This document shows, one piece after another, positions 36,533-45,692 of a stretch of DNA of 64,000 nucleotides. The stretch covers positions 62,001 through 126,000 of the forward strand of contig NZ_JACHHK010000001.1 in the NCBI RefSeq assembly GCF_014202755.1. The letters are read 5' to 3'. The stretch's first letter is position 1. The number at the start of each line of letters is the position of its first letter. The position numbers and the translations under genes were made by a program. Source of the stretch: Catenisphaera adipataccumulans. GTDB taxonomy: Bacteria; Bacillota_I; Bacilli_A; Erysipelotrichales; Erysipelotrichaceae. The notes beneath the pieces are model-generated. The model made no database searches. It saw only the letters and a program-made list of their open reading frames with translations, and was not told where the DNA came from.

Positions 36533-39184
36533 TTACTTCGAGATACGTTTTCTTCGGATCATGATGACCGCAAGTACCGCTGCCATCATCAGTACCAAAT
36601 CTGCCAGGATCGGCATAGCCACACCGGTCTTCGGTACCGCTGCTTTTTTTTTCTTTGCCTTTGGCTTGTTCGTTTTTTTCGTATCCGTTTTCTGTTCCGG
36701 GTCTGCCGGGCTTGTATTCGTGATCGTAAAGCCGTCGTTCATATTGCCGTCATAGGACGCGTTGTATTCATCGCCGTTTTCTTCGGTAACCTTATACTTC
36801 ATTTCTTTGCCGTCTTCACTGTATTTATTGGCTTTAAACGATGCCTTCCAAGCCCTGGTTTCGGTTTCATCGGTCTTACCATCCAATGTGATCGTCTTGC
36901 CCGTATCGGCCCATTCTTTGCCGTCTGTGCTTGACAGCAGCTTGACCGTCACGGCTGCGCGGGATTTACCGCCTTTCCATTTCTTCACAACTGGAATCGT
37001 TACCTGCTTCGTGCTCGGCGCATTCGTGATGGTGAATCCGTCTTCAACTGAACCCGTGATTTCAGAATCATATTCTTCATTTTCTTCTGCCACGGTATAT
37101 TCGTATTCATCGCCGTTTTCATCGTATTTTTTCAAGCCTTTGAAGGATGCTGTCCAATCATTGTCCGCATTCAGAGTCAATTGGTCACCGGTCTTTTCAC
37201 CGTTTCGAAGCAGATCCACAGTAACCGAATCACCGGATGCACCGTCTGTCCAGATCTTGTTGACAGATATTGTAAGTCCAGTGTTGGTAATCGTAAAGCC
37301 TTCCTCTGCCGAGCCTGTAACGGTTGACTCATACCCGGTGTTTTTTTCTTCCACGGTATACTTGTATTCATTGCCGGTTTCATCATACTTTTTCAGGCCT
37401 TCAAACGATGCTTCCCAGTTATTATCCTCATTCAAAGTTACTTGGTCACCGGTCTTTTCACCGTTTCGAAGCAGATCCACAGTAACCGAATCACCGGATG
37501 CACCATCTGCCCACTGTTTATTAACCTTTACTTCGACAGCTTTGTTCGTAATCGTAAAGCCTTCCTCTGCCGAACCTGTAACGGTTGACTCATATCCGGT
37601 GTTTCTTTCTTCCACGGTATACTCATATTCAATGCCATAGGAATCATATTTTACCAAATCAGTAAATGAATCCGTCCAACCATTATCCGCAGTCAGAGTC
37701 AAACTATTTATTTTCGTACCATTTCTAAGCAAATCTACAGTAACTGAATCGCCGGATGCACCATTTTCCCAAACTTTATTAACATTGATATTTATTTTTT
37801 CATAGTTGGTTACAGTAAAATTGTAACCGTTGCCCTCATCAATTTTAACTATATATTGATCTGAATTCCTTTCTTTTACACTATATGTAATTTTCTTTCC
37901 ATCATTATCATTTCCCGGCCATGAACCAAAATCAGCAATCCAGCCATTGTCTGGACTTAGAGTTACAGAACTTCCGGTATATTCTCCATTTTGATAAAGA
38001 TCTATGGTGACAGAATCAGCTGGTGTACCATACCAAACTTTCTGTACAGAAATTTCCTTAGTAGAAACATTTTTTAGCCTATACCCTTGTACACCATTAA
38101 TGATTGCCTTTTGATATGTCGGCTGATAACCGATCTTTTCAGCACCGACTTCACGGACCGTATACTGAATTTCATTGCCGTCCGCATCATATTTGGGTAG
38201 ATTATCCCATTGATAAATACCACCGTTGTTCATGACTTCCTGCAGCGTCACCGCTGAAGTATCTGCCTTTTTTGCGGCTTTGCGCAGTCGTGAATTCTTC
38301 GTGCTCTGCAGCTGGCTGATCGGCTTTTCGTTGCCGGATGTATCAATATAGAACAGCTGCATCGTTACATTTTCCGCATTCATCGATTTCTTAGCGCGCC
38401 GCACAGAAGTTCGCGAACTGGATGAAAGAAATACTTTATTGACTGAGATACTGGTCGTTTGATTCAGTTTTGCGGCACTGCGTTTTGGTTTGGCAGATGC
38501 CTGATAATGGAACACAATTGTTTCGTTTTCAGTTAACTGCGCACGAACCGTACCGGAATCATCCACAGCTTCATAGTAGGTCTTATCATTTTTATCTTTC
38601 TTTCGCACCACATCAGTGACTGCCGTTCCATCTTCCAGTGTAATGTCCGAAAGTGTATAACCATCGACCTTTTCCGCATTGTTCGATAACGATTGTTTAT
38701 CTTTATCCTTAAATAACAAGATAAACGTACCCGTGTCTGAAACTTTTCCGTCTTCACTGACATAAGATGCTTTCAACGTGATTTGATCCGACGTCGTCAG
38801 GACCGTTGTCTGAGTTGTCTTTGAATCAGCTGTCGCCGCCGAATCGGACGTTGCTTGTTTTGACGTCGATTCAGAACTGTCTGCTGAAGGATCTTCTGTT
38901 GCCTGCGTCTCTTCATTGGATCCAGACGTTGCCTGTGTTTCATCACTAGATTCAGTTGTCTGCGTCTCTTCATTGGACCCAGAATCGGAAGACGTCTGTG
39001 TTTCATCATTCGTTTCAGAAGATGTCTGTGTTTCAGTCACTTCTGTTGTGCTTTCTGATGGATCTGCAGTCGATTCTGCAGATGTTACGGACTGCACCGT
39101 AGGAACACATAAACTCAGTGCTAAGATCCATGCCATCAATACGCGCAGAAACCAAGATACACTTCTGCTGCGTCGTTTCTTCAT
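36533..39184 (-). CDS. CnaB-repeat cell-wall-anchored surface protein (copy A)
   Basis: 883 residues. Signal peptide (1-37), a Thr/Ser/Glu/Gln-rich stalk (about 38-125), a beta-rich domain, then about six CnaB-type domains. Each domain has VNKxW (isopeptide Lys), YTVEE (catalytic Glu) and FTITN (isopeptide Asn). A sortase-type signal VPKTG at 850, a hydrophobic segment and RRKR end the protein. Intramolecular Lys-Asn bonds should make a stiff adhesin stalk. It is a tandem paralogue of the next gene upstream, with almost identical 3' sequence. No sortase gene is in the window. Confidence 0.92.
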   Translation of the reverse strand: MKKRRSRSVSWFLRVLMAWILALSLCVPTVQSVTSAESTADPSESTTEVTETQTSSETNDETQTSSDSGSNEETQTTESSDETQATSGSNEETQATEDPSADSSESTSKQATSDSAATADSKTTQTTVLTTSDQITLKASYVSEDGKVSDTGTFILLFKDKDKQSLSNNAEKVDGYTLSDITLEDGTAVTDVVRKKDKNDKTYYEAVDDSGTVRAQLTENETIVFHYQASAKPKRSAAKLNQTTSISVNKVFLSSSSRTSVRRAKKSMNAENVTMQLFYIDTSGNEKPISQLQSTKNSRLRKAAKKADTSAVTLQEVMNNGGIYQWDNLPKYDADGNEIQYTVREVGAEKIGYQPTYQKAIINGVQGYRLKNVSTKEISVQKVWYGTPADSVTIDLYQNGEYTGSSVTLSPDNGWIADFGSWPGNDNDGKKITYSVKERNSDQYIVKIDEGNGYNFTVTNYEKININVNKVWENGASGDSVTVDLLRNGTKINSLTLTADNGWTDSFTDLVKYDSYGIEYEYTVEERNTGYESTVTGSAEEGFTITNKAVEVKVNKQWADGASGDSVTVDLLRNGEKTGDQVTLNEDNNWEASFEGLKKYDETGNEYKYTVEEKNTGYESTVTGSAEEGFTITNTGLTISVNKIWTDGASGDSVTVDLLRNGEKTGDQLTLNADNDWTASFKGLKKYDENGDEYEYTVAEENEEYDSEITGSVEDGFTITNAPSTKQVTIPVVKKWKGGKSRAAVTVKLLSSTDGKEWADTGKTITLDGKTDETETRAWKASFKANKYSEDGKEMKYKVTEENGDEYNASYDGNMNDGFTITNTSPADPEQKTDTKKTNKPKAKKKKAAVPKTGVAMPILADLVLMMAAVLAVIMIRRKRISK

Positions 39185-39217
39185 ACTACCACCCTCTACT
39201 TCCTAATGGTTCTAAGT

Positions 39218-39247
39218 ATTATAGAATCTTTTATCTGTTTTGTACAA
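39218..39247 (-). promoter_or_regulatory. Promoter of CnaB copy A
   Basis: TTGTAC, 18-nt spacer, TATAAT, with GAGGGTGG before the ATG. Confidence 0.7.
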
Positions 39248-39451
39248 TATATAATTACTATGCCTTATATCATTTTTGAAGAGCATGAAATATTTTAGCT
39301 GCTCTTTTATATTTAATATCAACAATGGACCATAAATTTGCTCATTATTCGTCTTTTTGTACTGCATCCTGACAGGACAAAGTCAGTATACATCTTTTAT
39401 CGAATACGATTGTGGAAGTTCAAGAAGATCATTATTTACATTTATCGCATT

Positions 39452-39478
39452 AAAAAACGGACAGGATTTCCTGTCCGT
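39452..39478 (-). terminator. Terminator of the second CnaB surface protein gene
   Basis: ACGGACAGGA/TCCTGTCCGT hairpin with TTTTTT on the minus strand. Confidence 0.85.
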
Positions 39479-39484
39479 CTTCAA

Positions 39485-42448
39485 TTACTTCGAGATACGT
39501 TTTCTTCGGATCGTGATGACCGCAAGTACCGCTGCCATCATCAGTACCAAATCTGCCAGGATCGGCATAGCCACACCGGTCTTCGGTACCGCTGCTTTGT
39601 TTTTCTTTGCCTTTGGCTTGTTCGTTTTTTTCGTATCCGTTTTCTGTTCCGGGTCTGCCGGGCTTGTATTCGTGATCGTAAAGCCGTCGTTCATGTTGCC
39701 GTCATAGGACGCGTTGTATTCATCGCCGTTTTCTTCGGTAACCTTATACTTCATTTCTTTGCCGTCTTCACTGTATTTATTGGCTTTAAACGATGCCTTC
39801 CAAGCCTTGGTTTCGGTTTCATCGGTCTTACCATCCAATGTGATCGTCTTGCCCGTATCGGCCCATTCTTTGCCGTCTGTGCTTGACAGCAGCTTGATCG
39901 TCACGGCTGCGCGGGATTTACCGCCTTTCCATTTCTTCACAACTGGAATCGTTACCTGCTTCGTGCTCGGCGCATTCGTGATGGTGAATCCGTCTTCAAC
40001 TGAACCCGTGATTTCAGAATCATATTCTTCATTTTCTTCTGCCACGGTATATTCGTATTCATCGCCGTTTTTATCATACTTTTTCAGGCCTTTGAAGGAT
40101 GCTTCCCAGTTATTATCCTCATTCAGAGTCAGCTTGTCTATTTTCTTACCGTTTTGAAGCAGATCCACGGTAACCGAATCACCGGTTGCACCGTCTGCCC
40201 AGATCTTATTGACTGATATTGTAAGTCCAGTGTTGGTAATCGTAAAGCCTTCCTCTGTTGATCCGGTGATCGTTGTGTCATAACCAGTGGTTTCTTCAGA
40301 AACTTTATATTTCAGCTCTTTACCATCTTTACCATATTTATTCGCCTTAAACACTGCTTTCCAAGCTTCGGTCTCTGTTTCATCGGTCTTGCCGTCCAGT
40401 GTGATCGTTTTGCCTGTATCGGTCCACTCTTCACCATCCGTGCTCGACAGCAGTTTGATCGTCACGGCTGAACCTACGTTGTCATTTTCCCATTTTTTTG
40501 TGATAGGAATCGTGACTTGCTCCGTACTTGGTGAGTTACTGATGATGAAACCGTCTTTAACTGAGCCTGTGATTTCCGTATCGTATTCTTCATTTTTTTC
40601 TGCCACGGTATATTTGTATTCATCACCGTTTTCATCATACTTTTTCAGGCCTTCAAATGTTGCTTCCCAGTTGTTATTCTCATTCAAAGTTACTTGGTCG
40701 CCGGTCTTTTTACCGTTTTGAAGCAGATCCACGGTAACAAAATCGCCGGATGCGCCGCCTGCCCACTGCTTATTGACCTTGACTTCGACAGCTGTGTTGG
40801 TAATCGTAAAGCCTTCCTCTGTTGATCCGGTGATCGTTGTGTCGTAACCAGTGTTTTCTTCAGAAACTTTATATTTCAGCTCTTTACCATCTTTACCATA
40901 TTTATTCGCCTTAAACGATGCTTTCCAAGCTTCGGCTTCTGTTTCATCGGTCTTGCCGTCCAGTGTGATCATTTTGCCCGTATCGGTCCACTCTTTACCG
41001 TCCGTGCTCGACAGCAGTTTGATCGTCACGTCTGAGCCTACGTTGTTGTTTTCCCATTTTTTTGTGATAGGAATCGTGACCTGCTCCGTACTTGGTGAAT
41101 TACTGATGGTAAAACCCCTTTCTGCTGAACCCGTGACTGTCGTCTCATAATGTCCATCGGTCTTTTCTTCTATAGTATATTCATAGGTTTCACCAGTATC
41201 TATATCGTAAGGCATCTGATATCCAAATGACCCTGTCCAGCCATTATCTGCACTCAGAGTCAAACTTTTTATATTCGTACCATTTCTGAGCAAATCTACA
41301 GTAACTGAACGGCCGGATGCACCGTTTGCCCAGTTTTTACCAACTGTAATATTAAGCATCGGCGTATTTGTGATCTTAGATCCCCATACACCATTAATCA
41401 TTGCTTTTTGATACGTCGGCTGATAGCCGATCTTTTCGGCACCGACTTCACGGGCCGTATACTGAATTTCGTTACCGTCCGCATCGTATTTTGGAAGATC
41501 ATCCCACTGATAGGTGCCGCCGTTGCTCATGACTTCCTTCAGCGTCACTGCCGAAGTATCTGCTTTTTTCGCTGCTTTTCGCAGTCGTGAATTCTTCGTG
41601 CTCTGCAGCTGGCTCACCGATTTCTCATTGCCCGATGCATCAATATAATACAGCTGCATCGTCACATTTTCCGCATTCATCGATTTCTTGGCACGCCGAA
41701 TAGAAGCTCGTGTGCTGTATGAATCAATAGTTTTAGTGATTGAGTAACTCGTTGTTTGGTTCAATTTTGCGGCACTGCGTTTTGGTTTGGCAGATGCCTG
41801 ATAATGAAATACAATTGTTTCGTTTTCAGTCAACTGTGCACGAACCGTACCGGAATCATCCACCGCTTCATAATATGCTTTATCATTTTTATCTTTCTTT
41901 CGTACGACATCAGTAACGGCTGTTCCATCTTCCAGAGTGATATCCGAAAGTGTATAACCATCGACCTTTTCCGCACTGTTCGATAAAGGCTGTTTGTTTT
42001 TATCCTTGAATAACAAGATAAATGTACCCGTGTCAGAAACTTTTCCGTCTTCACTGACATAAGATGCCTTCAGTGTGATTTGATCCGATGTCGTCAGGAC
42101 TGTTGTCTGAACTTCCTTTGAATCAGCTGCCGCCGTTGAATCAGATGTTGATTGTGTTGGATCCGATTCAGAACTGTCCGCTGAAGGATCTTCCGTTGTC
42201 TTCGTTTCATTGTTGGATTCGGACGTCGTCTGTGTTTCATCACTGGATCCAGACGTCGTCTCTGTTTCGTCATTTGTTTCCGATGTTGTTTGTGTTTCAG
42301 TCACTTCCGTCGTGCTTTCTGATGGATCTGACGACGATTCTGCAGATGCCGCAGACTGCATCGTCGGAACACATAAACTCAGTGCCAGGATCCATGCCAT
42401 CAATACGCGAAGGACCCAAGACATACCCTTGTTGTGATGCTTTTTCAT
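39485..42448 (-). CDS. CnaB-repeat cell-wall-anchored surface protein (copy B)
   Basis: 987 residues, same plan as copy A: signal peptide (WVLRVLMAWILALSLC region), Ser/Thr/Glu stalk, then about seven CnaB-type domains ending FTITN or FxISN, and VPKTG at 954 with membrane segment and RRKR tail. Two domain types alternate (VNKxW..ASGDSV and ITKKWEN..VGS), a pattern absent from copy A, so the repeat array has been reshuffled. The last domain and anchor are nearly identical to copy A at the DNA level. Likely adhesin or pilus-like stalk. Confidence 0.92.
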   Translation of the reverse strand: MKKHHNKGMSWVLRVLMAWILALSLCVPTMQSAASAESSSDPSESTTEVTETQTTSETNDETETTSGSSDETQTTSESNNETKTTEDPSADSSESDPTQSTSDSTAAADSKEVQTTVLTTSDQITLKASYVSEDGKVSDTGTFILLFKDKNKQPLSNSAEKVDGYTLSDITLEDGTAVTDVVRKKDKNDKAYYEAVDDSGTVRAQLTENETIVFHYQASAKPKRSAAKLNQTTSYSITKTIDSYSTRASIRRAKKSMNAENVTMQLYYIDASGNEKSVSQLQSTKNSRLRKAAKKADTSAVTLKEVMSNGGTYQWDDLPKYDADGNEIQYTAREVGAEKIGYQPTYQKAMINGVWGSKITNTPMLNITVGKNWANGASGRSVTVDLLRNGTNIKSLTLSADNGWTGSFGYQMPYDIDTGETYEYTIEEKTDGHYETTVTGSAERGFTISNSPSTEQVTIPITKKWENNNVGSDVTIKLLSSTDGKEWTDTGKMITLDGKTDETEAEAWKASFKANKYGKDGKELKYKVSEENTGYDTTITGSTEEGFTITNTAVEVKVNKQWAGGASGDFVTVDLLQNGKKTGDQVTLNENNNWEATFEGLKKYDENGDEYKYTVAEKNEEYDTEITGSVKDGFIISNSPSTEQVTIPITKKWENDNVGSAVTIKLLSSTDGEEWTDTGKTITLDGKTDETETEAWKAVFKANKYGKDGKELKYKVSEETTGYDTTITGSTEEGFTITNTGLTISVNKIWADGATGDSVTVDLLQNGKKIDKLTLNEDNNWEASFKGLKKYDKNGDEYEYTVAEENEEYDSEITGSVEDGFTITNAPSTKQVTIPVVKKWKGGKSRAAVTIKLLSSTDGKEWADTGKTITLDGKTDETETKAWKASFKANKYSEDGKEMKYKVTEENGDEYNASYDGNMNDGFTITNTSPADPEQKTDTKKTNKPKAKKNKAAVPKTGVAMPILADLVLMMAAVLAVITIRRKRISK

Positions 42449-42476
42449 AAACTACCTCTCTATCCAAATTGTTCTT

Positions 42477-42505
42477 ATTATATAGTATCATTTAATATAT
42501 TACAA
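42477..42505 (-). promoter_or_regulatory. Promoter of CnaB copy B
   Basis: TTGTAA, 17-nt spacer, TATAAT on the minus strand. Confidence 0.75.
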
Positions 42506-42531
42506 TAGACATTACATTATAATATGCCAAT

Positions 42532-42554
42532 AAAAAAACCCGCTTCCGCGGGTT
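42532..42554 (-). terminator. Terminator of the isomerase operon
   Basis: AACCCGC/GCGGGTT with a 4-nt loop and a T tract, after the last gene of the operon. Confidence 0.85.
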
Positions 42555-42561
42555 TAGACAT

Positions 42562-44295
42562 TTATTCAGCTTTCGGGCTCCGGACATACGCCCGGATCAC
42601 ACCGATACGATCCTTTGTATCATTTACGATCTTATAACCATGGCATTGTGCCGGAACAATAAATGTCTCCGCATAATGCACAGTAAACGGCGCAAACGAA
42701 CCATCCGTACTTTCGATCATACAGTGATCTCCTTCGATCAAATTCAGCATATTCACATTGTTCCGGTTATCGATCTGGACTTGATCCTCGATCCAGTACC
42801 GACGTGATTCCAAAAATTCGAGTTCATGCAGACCAGTATGTTCCTCCGTATAATGTTCGTTGGATTCAATGGTCTGGAACGCATCTACCAGGTTATCCAT
42901 GACCCAAGGGGTCGTGCGGTCCCACTGAATAACTTTTTCTCCATGGTCAATGTGCACCGGACGCGGCAGACCGTCCAATCCGACCCGGGCCCAGTCCCAG
43001 AGCTTGAACGTAAAATTATACGGCGTCGCACTGATTTCCAGCACCATCGCGTTCTTTCCGGAACAATGGATCGTACCGGCCGGAATCAAGAAATGGTCAT
43101 GTTTTTTGGCCGGTATCTTATTGACATACTTCTCCGCATCAAAGAGACATTCCCCGCGGTTGGCGCGGCGCAGTTCTTCCAACATCTCTTCGCGGTCGAC
43201 ATTTTCTTTCAAACCCAGATAAACACAGGCATCCTCACCGGCATCCAACATATAATAGCTTTCATCCTGGGTATAGGCCATTCCGAACTGGCGGTGGATA
43301 TATTCTGTCACAGGGTGCACCTGCAGCGACAGGTTCTGTCCGCCCATGGTATCCAGGAAATCAAAACGAATCGGGAATTCCGCACCAAAACGTGCATACA
43401 CCTGCGGACCGAGCAGTTCCTTCGGATGACGTAAGACCAGATCCATACACGGAATTTCCATCACCGCATTGCCAAAATCCAGATGCAAGGCATTCTCTTC
43501 CGGCACGCCGTCAAATGACCATGCATAATTATCCGCTTCCGGATCCAAATTGCATACCTTTTTCATCCATTGACCGCCCCAGACACCGGGATCAAAATAC
43601 GGCACGGTACGGAATGGCTGGTTTGCCACTTGACACAGACCTTCCCGCAGCGCTTTGCCGCTGACCATCTTCGGATGATCCGTATCGTTGGTGTCGATGA
43701 AATAATCGACGCGGTCAAAGATCGTCATCTTATGCTTATCGGCAACGCGCCATTCCACATAGTAACCGCGCTTGATCTTCTTCAAACTGTCTTCTTTATA
43801 ATTGGTACATTGATAATTCGGCATGCCGTCACGATAGCGCAGGGTGATTTCCCAACGTGCCATATCCAAATAACATAGTACATCGCCCGGATGGACCAGC
43901 GCTGCGCCAAATCCATATACGACAACACTGCCTTCTGCTTCCTGCACCGTTTTTTTAGCCTTGGCCAGGCGCTGCTCATCAATGAAATCCATCAATTCGC
44001 CATAATACATATGCGCAAAGACACGGTCGTCTGTCAAATAATATTTCAGCTGTTCATACAGCGTTTCTTCCTCTTTCCAGACATCATGCATATCAATCAG
44101 CACATCTGGATCCAGCTGCTGACGGATCTGTTCCAACAGTACGCTGTCATCCACACCTGGATACGCATCCATGCACAGTACCTTGGCCGTCTGCATTTCT
44201 TCTTTCAGCTTACAGAAAATGTCCGTATACCCGGTGACGGCAGCATTTTCATAGCCGACCACCTTGGTTTTCGGAAAACGATCGTAGTTGCTCAT
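42562..44295 (-). CDS. Class I mannose-6-phosphate isomerase-like protein with N-terminal extension
   Basis: 577 residues, far longer than usual ManA (about 310-400). Residues about 215-577 carry the isomerase cupin features: FGAEFPIRFDFLDTMGGQNLSLQVHP (zinc-binding QxH), and FLIPAGTIHCSGKNAMVLEIS with the second His. The first 200 residues show a P-loop-free alpha/beta pattern (KVLCMDAYPGVDDSVLL...VVVYGFGAALVHPGDVLCYLDMARWE) of unknown role. It probably interconverts a sugar phosphate; the neighbouring cupin phosphoglucose isomerase supports this. 1 nt separates it from the gene upstream. Confidence 0.82.
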   Translation of the reverse strand: MSNYDRFPKTKVVGYENAAVTGYTDIFCKLKEEMQTAKVLCMDAYPGVDDSVLLEQIRQQLDPDVLIDMHDVWKEEETLYEQLKYYLTDDRVFAHMYYGELMDFIDEQRLAKAKKTVQEAEGSVVVYGFGAALVHPGDVLCYLDMARWEITLRYRDGMPNYQCTNYKEDSLKKIKRGYYVEWRVADKHKMTIFDRVDYFIDTNDTDHPKMVSGKALREGLCQVANQPFRTVPYFDPGVWGGQWMKKVCNLDPEADNYAWSFDGVPEENALHLDFGNAVMEIPCMDLVLRHPKELLGPQVYARFGAEFPIRFDFLDTMGGQNLSLQVHPVTEYIHRQFGMAYTQDESYYMLDAGEDACVYLGLKENVDREEMLEELRRANRGECLFDAEKYVNKIPAKKHDHFLIPAGTIHCSGKNAMVLEISATPYNFTFKLWDWARVGLDGLPRPVHIDHGEKVIQWDRTTPWVMDNLVDAFQTIESNEHYTEEHTGLHELEFLESRRYWIEDQVQIDNRNNVNMLNLIEGDHCMIESTDGSFAPFTVHYAETFIVPAQCHGYKIVNDTKDRIGVIRAYVRSPKAE

Positions 44296-44296
44296 A

Positions 44297-44884
44297 TTAT
44301 GCCTCCTTAAACTCTATTGTATATTCATCTAAATCAAATCCGTTGGAAAAATAACCACGTAAGATCTTTTTCGCATTGCTTCGGGCATTCTTATACAAGC
44401 CGTTGGCAATGGCATCTTTCTGCGCATTTTTCTTCATTTCTTTCAGCGCTTTATTGTTTTGGCTGATCTTGATCGGTGTAAAAACGCTCTCTGATTCTTC
44501 ATAGACCTTCAGTGAATCGGTATCGATTTCCGTGCTGAGGATCTTCACTTTCGGCAAATGCACCGTAATTTTCTTTTGATTTTCATCCACCGACCAAGTG
44601 ATCTTGCTGAAATCATAACCGGCCTTGATCTTTACATCATAACTGTATATATATGTACTTTGCGTGAACGGGACACTGACACCAAACAGCGTTTGTTCAT
44701 CTTTGGTCACATTGATTTCCGTTGCATCCGCTTCCTGTGTCGCCAGTTCCCCAATATCTTCAAAGCCGAGCTTCGTCGTCTTCTGCGAACTCTGCGGATC
44801 CTGCACATGTCCGATCGCCAGCACCAGGGCAACGGCCAGAACCATGATCGCGATCACACGATTTAAGATCTTCACATTTTTCAT
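44297..44884 (-). CDS. DUF4230-family membrane-anchored protein
   Basis: 195 residues. One N-terminal membrane segment (about 9-27) and a soluble domain with ELATQEA and VHLPKVKILSTEID, matching the DUF4230 pattern. Function unknown. It lies between two sugar-phosphate isomerase genes, overlapping the upstream one by 4 nt, so it is cotranscribed with them although a direct role is not evident. Confidence 0.8.
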   Translation of the reverse strand: MKNVKILNRVIAIMVLAVALVLAIGHVQDPQSSQKTTKLGFEDIGELATQEADATEINVTKDEQTLFGVSVPFTQSTYIYSYDVKIKAGYDFSKITWSVDENQKKITVHLPKVKILSTEIDTDSLKVYEESESVFTPIKISQNNKALKEMKKNAQKDAIANGLYKNARSNAKKILRGYFSNGFDLDEYTIEFKEA

Positions 44885-45441
44885 TGAACACCTCCTGTTA
44901 CTGATTTGAACGAGATTATATCATGTTCTTTGAAAACACGCACCGGGAAAGGATGTTTTTTTACACGATCATAATCATGTCCGCTGTCCGACGGCCAATA
45001 GGCTTCAAAGCGAAGCGGCTCACTGCCCGTATTGATGACCCGATGCGCCCAATGTCCATCAATATGATGAAGCGATCCACTTTGCATCCGTTCACACCAA
45101 CACGTTCCTTTTTCATCCATGAGCATCAGCAGTCCCTGCCCGGACTGGCAGCGATAATATTCTTCACAGTTTAGATCCTGATGAAAATGGCCGCGTGTCA
45201 TGTTGCATTCACCAGCTACCAACAGCGGATATAATATCGTGATGCCGCAGTTTAAATGACCAGATCCCGGCTTTGCCGGCACCATATAGACCTCATACAT
45301 ACACGTCTGATCAACAATCGTACGATCTTCATTCAAATAAAAATCCTTAGCCTGCGCATAAGTCTTCACGCTCTTGATCACATGGGCACCCTTTGGCACA
45401 GACAGCCAGTCAAAAGTCAGTTCCGAATTTTTTACTTCCAT
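44881..45441 (-). CDS. Cupin-type phosphoglucose isomerase
   Basis: 186 residues, the archaeal-type glucose-6-phosphate isomerase (cPGI, GPI family) of the cupin fold. Metal ligands lie in TRGHFHQDLNCEEYY (His, His, Glu) and the later HRVINTG (His). It interconverts glucose 6-phosphate and fructose 6-phosphate and is unrelated to the usual bacterial Pgi. It leads a three-gene operon with DUF4230 and a mannose-6-phosphate isomerase-like protein, behind a structured leader with a terminator. Confidence 0.9.
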   Translation of the reverse strand: MEVKNSELTFDWLSVPKGAHVIKSVKTYAQAKDFYLNEDRTIVDQTCMYEVYMVPAKPGSGHLNCGITILYPLLVAGECNMTRGHFHQDLNCEEYYRCQSGQGLLMLMDEKGTCWCERMQSGSLHHIDGHWAHRVINTGSEPLRFEAYWPSDSGHDYDRVKKHPFPVRVFKEHDIISFKSVTGGVQ

Positions 45442-45456
45442 ATTGTCTCCTTTTAC

Positions 45457-45485
45457 GAAAAAAACAGGACCGAGATCCTGTTTTT
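45457..45485 (-). terminator. Leader terminator upstream of the phosphoglucose isomerase gene
   Basis: On the minus strand ACAGGA/TCCTGT pair around a short loop followed by seven T, only 16 nt before the ATG. Its place in the 5' leader suggests transcription attenuation. Confidence 0.8.
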
Positions 45486-45610
45486 CACGAGTCCGTCCCT
45501 AATGTCGAGTGCATCGGAGGATGTGAAACAGATTGATTGTACTACTACCTGACTCGACGAGGCGCGAATTCGATTATGGCAACAGCTCAAAGTGCGAACT
45601 GTTTCCTTCA
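45486..45610 (-). ncRNA. Candidate switching leader RNA (unassigned class)
   Basis: About 125 nt between a TATATT -10 box (45623-45628, with TG extension) and the leader terminator. GAAACAG near the 5' end pairs with a later CTGTTTC. GTCGAGTC (45551-45558) can pair with ACTCGAC (45504-45510) or with GACTCG (45488-45493), two exclusive helices, the second adjoining the terminator. No T-box core, TPP, FMN or other consensus I know is present. Confidence 0.5.
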
Positions 45611-45692
45611 TTGATTACTTACAATATAACACGTTTTGGCCTTTTTATCTCCTTATTTTCATGTTTATTTCGATATTTTTCCGATTTATACC

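Larger units (their letters stand above)
39185..39484. other. Intergenic region between the two CnaB genes
   Basis: About 300 nt of AT-rich DNA. It holds the minus-strand promoter of copy A (TTGTAC, 18 nt, TATAAT at 39218-39247) and, at 39452-39478, the terminator of copy B. Nothing else is recognisable. Confidence 0.7.

Noticed and set aside
36533-42448. CRISPR-like or satellite repeat array
   Set aside because: The periodicity is that of protein-coding CnaB domains in a continuous frame; there are no short identical repeats with unique spacers.
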